DNA of 9,490 bases from contig JBICHM010000321.1 in the NCBI GenBank assembly GCA_043101835.1, positions 1-9,490 of the forward strand, in the 5' to 3' direction. The notes beneath the pieces were generated by a model, which saw only the letters and a list, made by a program, of their open reading frames with translations, had not been told where the DNA came from and ran no database searches. Every line of letters begins with the position of its first letter. The first letter of the stretch is position 1. Below, piece after piece: positions 5,108 through 9,490 of the stretch. Source of the stretch: JBICHM01 sp043101835 (lineage in GTDB: Bacteria; Planctomycetota; Phycisphaerae; Phycisphaerales; UBA1924). The position numbers and the translations under genes are program-made.

Positions 5108-8100
5108 GTGACAACCGGCCCGGAACACCAGGTGGCGCAGCGCGACCGGCGGGGGACCCGCGCGCGCACGCCGTCTGCGCCGGCCCTGCTCGAACTCGTC
5201 GCCATCGATCCGGCCGTCGCCCGCCTCGCCGAGCGACTCGCCGCGGGGGCGCGCATCGTCGGCGCCGGCGCCTCCGGTTCCTCCGCCGCACTCGTCGCCG
5301 GCGCGATCGCCCGACACAGCGATCGACCCGTCGTCTTCGTCATCGCGCACCTCGATGAGGCCGACAACGCCGCGGACGAACTCCGCGCCGCCGGCGTGCC
5401 CGCCGAACGCTTCCCGGCGCTCGAAGTCCTCCCCGGCGAGACGAATGTCAGCCTCGACTGCGTCGGCGAGCGCCTCCACGCCGTGCGCACGGCGAGCGCG
5501 GGCGGGTACAGCGGCGCGGGCGTGCTGCTCTGCCCGATCCAGGCGCTCATGCAGCCCGTGCCGGCGCCGGAGCGCCTCGACGACCTCTCGCTGCGACTCG
5601 CGCTCGGCGATGCGCGCGGGCGCGACGCCATCGTCCGCTGGCTCGACCAGGCCGGTTACGAACGCGTCGACGCCATCGAGGAGCCCGGGCATTTCGCCAT
5701 CCGCGGCGGCATCCTCGATGTCTTCCCCGCCGGCGCCGATGCGCCGCCGGCGCGACTCGACTTCTTCGGCGATGAGCTCGAATCCCTCCACGAGATCGAC
5801 CTCGACACCATGGGCTCCGACCGCGCGCTCGAGCGCGTGGACCTCATCAGCGCCCCGGCCGGCGCGCCCGACGCCGGCGCCGGCGGCGTGTGCCTGCTCG
5901 ACCTCCTGCCGCGCGACTGTGTCGCCGTGCTCCACGAGACGATGGAGATCGTCGAGCAGGCCCGCGGCTACTACGAACGCGCCCGCGACGCCTCCACCAT
6001 CTTCGGCCCCCCCGCCATCCTCAAGCGCCTGCGCGAGAACTTCACCGGCTTCGCCGAACTCAACGCCTTCTCTCCCGCGGCGCCCGACGCCGAGGTCGTC
6101 AACCTCCCCGCCGACACCCTCCCCACCTTCGCCGGCGACGCCGCGAAGGCCGTGGAGGAACTCGCCGAACTGGCGAACCACTACCGCGTGGTCGTCTGCT
6201 GCGAGAACGCCGGCGAGAGCCAGCGCTTCGAGGAGCTCCGCGCCGAGTTCGCGCCGGATGCGCCGATCGAGCACCTCGAGACCTACCTGCACCGGGGCTT
6301 CCTGTGGGGCGAGCCGCGGGACGGCTCGAAGCCCGCGGCCCTTGTCCCCTACCACGAGCTGCTCCACCGCTACCAGACGCGCCGGCGCATCCGGCGCGTG
6401 CGCACCGGGCGCGCTATGGACGCCTTCCTCGATCTGAAGGAAGGCGACTATGTGGTGCACCTCGACCACGGCGTCGCGAAGTTCGCCGGCCTGAAGATGA
6501 TGAAGCCGCGCAGCGACGCGGCCCGCTCGAAGAAGCGCATCGCCGACGCCGAGGAGGAGTACCTCACCCTCGAGTTCGCCGGGCGCGCGCTGCTGCATGT
6601 GCCCGCGGCGCAGATCGACAAGGTGCAGAAGTACATCGGCGGCTCGCGCGCGACGCCGAAGCTCAGCACCCTCGGCGGCAAGCAGTGGAAGAAGCAGAAG
6701 GAGAAGGTCGCCGAGGCCACGCGCGACCTCGCCGCCGAGATGCTGCGCGTCCAGGCGGCGCGCGAGGCGATGCCCGGCGTCCGCTACCCCGCCGACACCG
6801 CCTGGCAGCGCGAGTTCGAGGCCGAGTTCCCGTACGAAGAGACCGAGGACCAGCTCGCCGCGATCGCCGAGGCGAAGAAGGACATGACCAGCCCGCGCCC
6901 GATGGACCGGCTGATCTGCGGCGATGTGGGCTTCGGCAAGACCGAGGTCGCGATGCGCGCCGCCTTCAAAGCCGCGGAGTTCGGCAAGCAGGTCGCCGTC
7001 CTCGTGCCCACCACCGTCCTCGCCGAGCAGCACGAGCGCACCTTCCGCGAGCGACTCGCCGGCTACCCCTTCCGCGTGGAGGCGATCAGCCGCTTCAAGA
7101 CCGGCGAGCAGACGAAGAAGACGCTCGCGGCGCTCGGCCGGGGCGAGGTCGATGTCATCATCGGCACCCACCGCCTGCTCTCGAAGGATGTCCGATTCAG
7201 CGACCTGGGCCTGGTCATCATCGACGAGGAGCAGCGCTTCGGCGTCGAGCACAAGCAGCGCCTGCTCCAGCTGCGCACCGAGGCCGATATCCTCACCCTC
7301 AGCGCGACCCCCATCCCGCGCACGCTGCACATGTCGCTCCTGGGCCTGCGCGACATCAGCAACCTCACCACCGCGCCGATGGACCGGCGCGCGATCGTCA
7401 CCGAGGTCATCCCCTACAACGAGACGCGCATCAAGCGCGCCATCGAGCGGGAACTGGCGCGCGAGGGGCAGGTCTTCTTCGTCCACAACCGCGTGCAGTC
7501 GATCCGGCGCATCGCCGACGAGGTGCAGGCGCTGGCGCCGACCGCGCGCATCGTCGTCGGCCACGGCCAGATGCCCCCCGGCGAGCTCGAGAAGGTCATG
7601 CTCACCTTCGTGCGCGGGCAGGCCGACATCCTCGTCTCGACCACCATCATCGAGTCCGGCATCGACATCCCCACCGCCAACACGATGATCATCGACGACG
7701 CCGACCGATTCGGCCTCGCCGATCTCCACCAGCTCCGCGGCAGAGTCGGCCGCCACAAGCACCGGGCCTACTGCTACCTGCTGCTGCCGCGCACGCGCAC
7801 AGTGTCATCGACCGCGAAGAAGCGCCTCAAGGCCATCGAGGAGTACTCGATGCTCGGCGCGGGCTTCAAGATCGCCATGCGCGACCTCGAGATCCGCGGC
7901 GCCGGCAACCTGCTCGGCGCCGAACAGTCCGGCCACATCGCCACCGTCGGCTACGAGCTCTACTGCCGCCTGCTCGAAGACGCCGTGCGCGACCTCAAGC
8001 AGGAATCCACGCACAAGCCGCTCGAGACGGCCGTCGAGATCGGCGTCGCCGGCACGCTGCCCCGCCCCTACATCCCCAGCGATCTGCGACGCATGGAGGC

Positions 8101-8482
8101 GTACCGGCGCCTCTCGACCGCGCGCGCCCAGGAAGACCTCGACGCCCTCGAGCGCGACATGGAGGCCGCCTACGGCAAGCCGCCGGCCGCGGCGCAGCGC
8201 CTCATCGACCTCGCGCGCATCCGCGTGGGCCTGAGCCTCATCGAGGTCGGCGCCGTCACGGTCTTTGAAAAGGATGTGATCTTCCGCACCTATCACCCAG
8301 CGCGCGTCATGCAGAAACTGGAGGGCGCGCAGGGCACCGTGCGCCCCGTCAGTCCGCGCGCGCCCGGCGAGCCCCACGAGGTGTACTTCCGCCCGCCGCC
8401 TTCGTACCTCGAGCCCGAGACGCTGCTGGCGGTGCTGCGCCGGCGGTTTGTCGGCTCACCTCAGGACGCCGCGGCCGGCTGA
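5108..8482 (+). CDS. mfd: Transcription-repair coupling factor (Mfd)
   Basis: DNA translocase that displaces RNA polymerase stalled at lesions and recruits UvrA. The product has 1124 residues from GTG 5108, close to the usual 1150. The N-terminal UvrB-like part has a degenerate P-loop (GAGASGSSA, 52-60, no Lys), as is normal for Mfd, and FAIRGGILDVFP from 196. The RNA polymerase-interacting domain begins at GDYVVHLDHGVAKF (446) and includes EEYLTLEFAGRALLHVP. The motor has Walker A GDVGFGKTE (605-613), the DEEQ box (706-709), LSATPIPRT, GHGQMPPGELE, STTIIESGIDIP and motif VI QLRGRVGR (from 875). The C-terminal TRCF domain follows, with RPYIPSDLRRMEAYRRL. No key residue is missing. In-frame ATGs at 4949 and 5027 exist, but the extra residues are not Mfd-like. 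The GTG has no ribosome-binding site. The last 22 bases overlap the convergent glycosyltransferase gene. Confidence 0.96.
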   Translation: MTTGPEHQVAQRDRRGTRARTPSAPALLELVAIDPAVARLAERLAAGARIVGAGASGSSAALVAGAIARHSDRPVVFVIAHLDEADNAADELRAAGVPAERFPALEVLPGETNVSLDCVGERLHAVRTASAGGYSGAGVLLCPIQALMQPVPAPERLDDLSLRLALGDARGRDAIVRWLDQAGYERVDAIEEPGHFAIRGGILDVFPAGADAPPARLDFFGDELESLHEIDLDTMGSDRALERVDLISAPAGAPDAGAGGVCLLDLLPRDCVAVLHETMEIVEQARGYYERARDASTIFGPPAILKRLRENFTGFAELNAFSPAAPDAEVVNLPADTLPTFAGDAAKAVEELAELANHYRVVVCCENAGESQRFEELRAEFAPDAPIEHLETYLHRGFLWGEPRDGSKPAALVPYHELLHRYQTRRRIRRVRTGRAMDAFLDLKEGDYVVHLDHGVAKFAGLKMMKPRSDAARSKKRIADAEEEYLTLEFAGRALLHVPAAQIDKVQKYIGGSRATPKLSTLGGKQWKKQKEKVAEATRDLAAEMLRVQAAREAMPGVRYPADTAWQREFEAEFPYEETEDQLAAIAEAKKDMTSPRPMDRLICGDVGFGKTEVAMRAAFKAAEFGKQVAVLVPTTVLAEQHERTFRERLAGYPFRVEAISRFKTGEQTKKTLAALGRGEVDVIIGTHRLLSKDVRFSDLGLVIIDEEQRFGVEHKQRLLQLRTEADILTLSATPIPRTLHMSLLGLRDISNLTTAPMDRRAIVTEVIPYNETRIKRAIERELAREGQVFFVHNRVQSIRRIADEVQALAPTARIVVGHGQMPPGELEKVMLTFVRGQADILVSTTIIESGIDIPTANTMIIDDADRFGLADLHQLRGRVGRHKHRAYCYLLLPRTRTVSSTAKKRLKAIEEYSMLGAGFKIAMRDLEIRGAGNLLGAEQSGHIATVGYELYCRLLEDAVRDLKQESTHKPLETAVEIGVAGTLPRPYIPSDLRRMEAYRRLSTARAQEDLDALERDMEAAYGKPPAAAQRLIDLARIRVGLSLIEVGAVTVFEKDVIFRTYHPARVMQKLEGAQGTVRPVSPRAPGEPHEVYFRPPPSYLEPETLLAVLRRRFVGSPQDAAAG

Positions 8483-9490
8483 GGCGCGGTTGCGCCGAGC
8501 ACGCGCGCGATCGCCGGCAGGAAGTGATCCTCGCAGACGCGGTCCCACCCCATGCGCTCGGCCACGGCGCCGCCGACTTCGAGCAGTCGCGCCCGCGCCT
8601 GCTCGGTGCGCGGCAGGCGCTCGTCGAGCGCCGCCGCGGCCTGCGCGACGACGCACTCCTCAATCGCGTGCAGTTCAGAGCGGCTGAGGCTGACGGGGTC
8701 CTCCGTGTCGCTGCGCGTGAAGTCGGCGATGACCAGATTCGGCGCGTGCGCCGGGTCGATCCCCAGGTCGCGCATCGCCGCCTCCGCCACACCCGCGCAG
8801 CCCGATTCCGAGGAGATCACGGCGATCGCGCCCGCGTGCAGCGGCTCCAGCGGCGAGATGCCGAAGGGCTCGTAGGTGCTCATGCCGAACTCGACATCGG
8901 CGGCGCAGCGCAGGTCGGCGATGGAGATCCCCTCCGGCGCCGCGGGGCCGAGCGTCTCGCGCGTGAAGTCCCACTGGTTGACCAGCAGCGCGCGGACGCT
9001 GCCGGCGCCCTGCGCGTTGAAGGCGCGGATGTCACGCCACAGGTGGCACTCGGGGCCGGACAGGTCCGGCCACCCCTCGCGGTGCTCGCGCGGCCAGCCG
9101 TACGCCTCCGCCATCCTCGAGACATCGGTAAAACTCCGCGGCGCCCCGCCGCAGGTCAGCAGCAGATACACCGCTTTCTCCCGGCGCTGCACCAGCGTTC
9201 GCTCGAGGTGCGCACACAGCGCGAGGTCGCGCCACAGCCCCTTGCTCACGACCGGGCGCGTCACATGGGTGAACAGGTAATCGGGGCGCCACCCCATGAC
9301 CGCCTCGAGCCACGCGAAGACGCGCTCGCGCCCGGCGTGCTTGCGCTCGACGCCGATGCGCCCGCTCGGCACGCCATTCGGGCAGACGATGACGGGCGCC
9401 TCGCGCATGGCGGGGCTGAGGAAGCGCATCTCCTCGGCCGTCGCCGCGCCCACGGCGAGCGTCAGGTCGAGATGGTGCGCCCGCTCGACC
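8461..9490 (-). CDS. GT-B glycosyltransferase, glycogen/starch synthase-like (5' end cut by window edge)
   Basis: The frame is open to the right edge, giving 342 visible C-terminal residues; the N-terminal Rossmann domain lies outside. RAHHLDLTLAVGAATAEEMRF followed by CPNGVP resembles the inter-domain region of glycogen synthase-type and GT4 enzymes ('..AD..ltVS..ta.E....' then 'v.pNGvd'). THVTRPVVSKGLWRDLAL follows where an 'f..R....KGld' segment is expected. The decisive block is STYEPFGISPLEPLHAGAIAVISS: Glu at 8871-8869 and Glu at 8847-8845 form the E-x7-E motif that holds the nucleotide-sugar donor in retaining GT-B enzymes. MGWDRVCEDHFLPAIARVL near the end is like the closing helix of glycogen synthases. 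A GTG at 9453 is not the true start, because family-like sequence continues upstream of it. The substrate cannot be named from this fragment. The stop lies inside the last codons of mfd, giving a 22-base tail-to-tail overlap. Confidence 0.82.
   Translation of the reverse strand, partial: VERAHHLDLTLAVGAATAEEMRFLSPAMREAPVIVCPNGVPSGRIGVERKHAGRERVFAWLEAVMGWRPDYLFTHVTRPVVSKGLWRDLALCAHLERTLVQRREKAVYLLLTCGGAPRSFTDVSRMAEAYGWPREHREGWPDLSGPECHLWRDIRAFNAQGAGSVRALLVNQWDFTRETLGPAAPEGISIADLRCAADVEFGMSTYEPFGISPLEPLHAGAIAVISSESGCAGVAEAAMRDLGIDPAHAPNLVIADFTRSDTEDPVSLSRSELHAIEECVVAQAAAALDERLPRTEQARARLLEVGGAVAERMGWDRVCEDHFLPAIARVLGATAPQPAAAS

Noticed and set aside
4709..7762. A 1017-codon open frame on the minus strand opposite mfd
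   Set aside because: It is a mirror of the mfd reading frame with biased, repetitive composition. It also runs through the divergent promoter region and into the MauE-like gene, so it cannot be real alongside two secure genes.
5890..8268. A 792-codon plus-strand frame inside mfd
   Set aside because: Arg/Pro/His-rich frame-shifted shadow of mfd with no recognisable domain.

Overview
This is a GC-rich bacterial window that most likely comes from a planctomycete, perhaps of the Phycisphaerae. The base composition, a planctomycete-style pseudopilin with a C-terminal 'FVDGS' segment, and a GH10-like protein with an extra N-terminal domain all point that way. The assignment is inferred from gene content; there is no rRNA or other taxonomic marker here. 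Very long antisense open frames occur opposite the GH10-like gene and mfd. They are artefacts of GC-rich codon use and are not annotated.

Layout. At the left edge is the 5' part of purC (SAICAR synthase, minus strand). Divergent from it is a two-gene plus-strand unit: a GH10-xylanase-like protein whose two catalytic glutamates appear to be replaced, overlapping by ATGA with a small exported helix-hairpin-helix (ComEA-type) protein. Facing that unit, and reading toward it, is a tight four-gene minus-strand operon covering about 4878 to 2566. In transcription order it encodes a MauE/DoxX-type redox membrane protein, an 86-residue exported protein with six cysteines after its signal peptide, a membrane-anchored protein of unknown function, and a type II/IV pseudopilin. 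A 229-base intergenic region with an unusually AT-rich patch separates this operon from the divergent mfd gene (transcription-repair coupling factor, apparently complete). mfd overlaps tail-to-tail with a GT-B glycosyltransferase gene that runs off the right edge.

How the genes may work together. purC, mfd and the glycosyltransferase are ordinary housekeeping or metabolic genes. The four-gene operon is the part worth attention. A MauE-like protein is what one expects beside a small exported protein that needs disulfides formed or maintained. The cysteine-rich protein is encoded only 22 bases downstream of it, and the operon ends in a pseudopilin whose ribosome-binding site overlaps the preceding stop codon. 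The working hypothesis is a cell-envelope or secreted module in which MauE handles the disulfides of the cysteine-rich protein and the pseudopilin and anchored protein serve the same surface structure or secretion step. Several genes of this operon look less GC-rich than their neighbours, which may mean separate acquisition.

No tRNA, rRNA, CRISPR array, insertion sequence or gene-free stretch over 300 bases was seen. The intergenic regions are 488-635, 2543-2565, 3334-3341, 4086-4091, 4353-4374 and 4879-5107.
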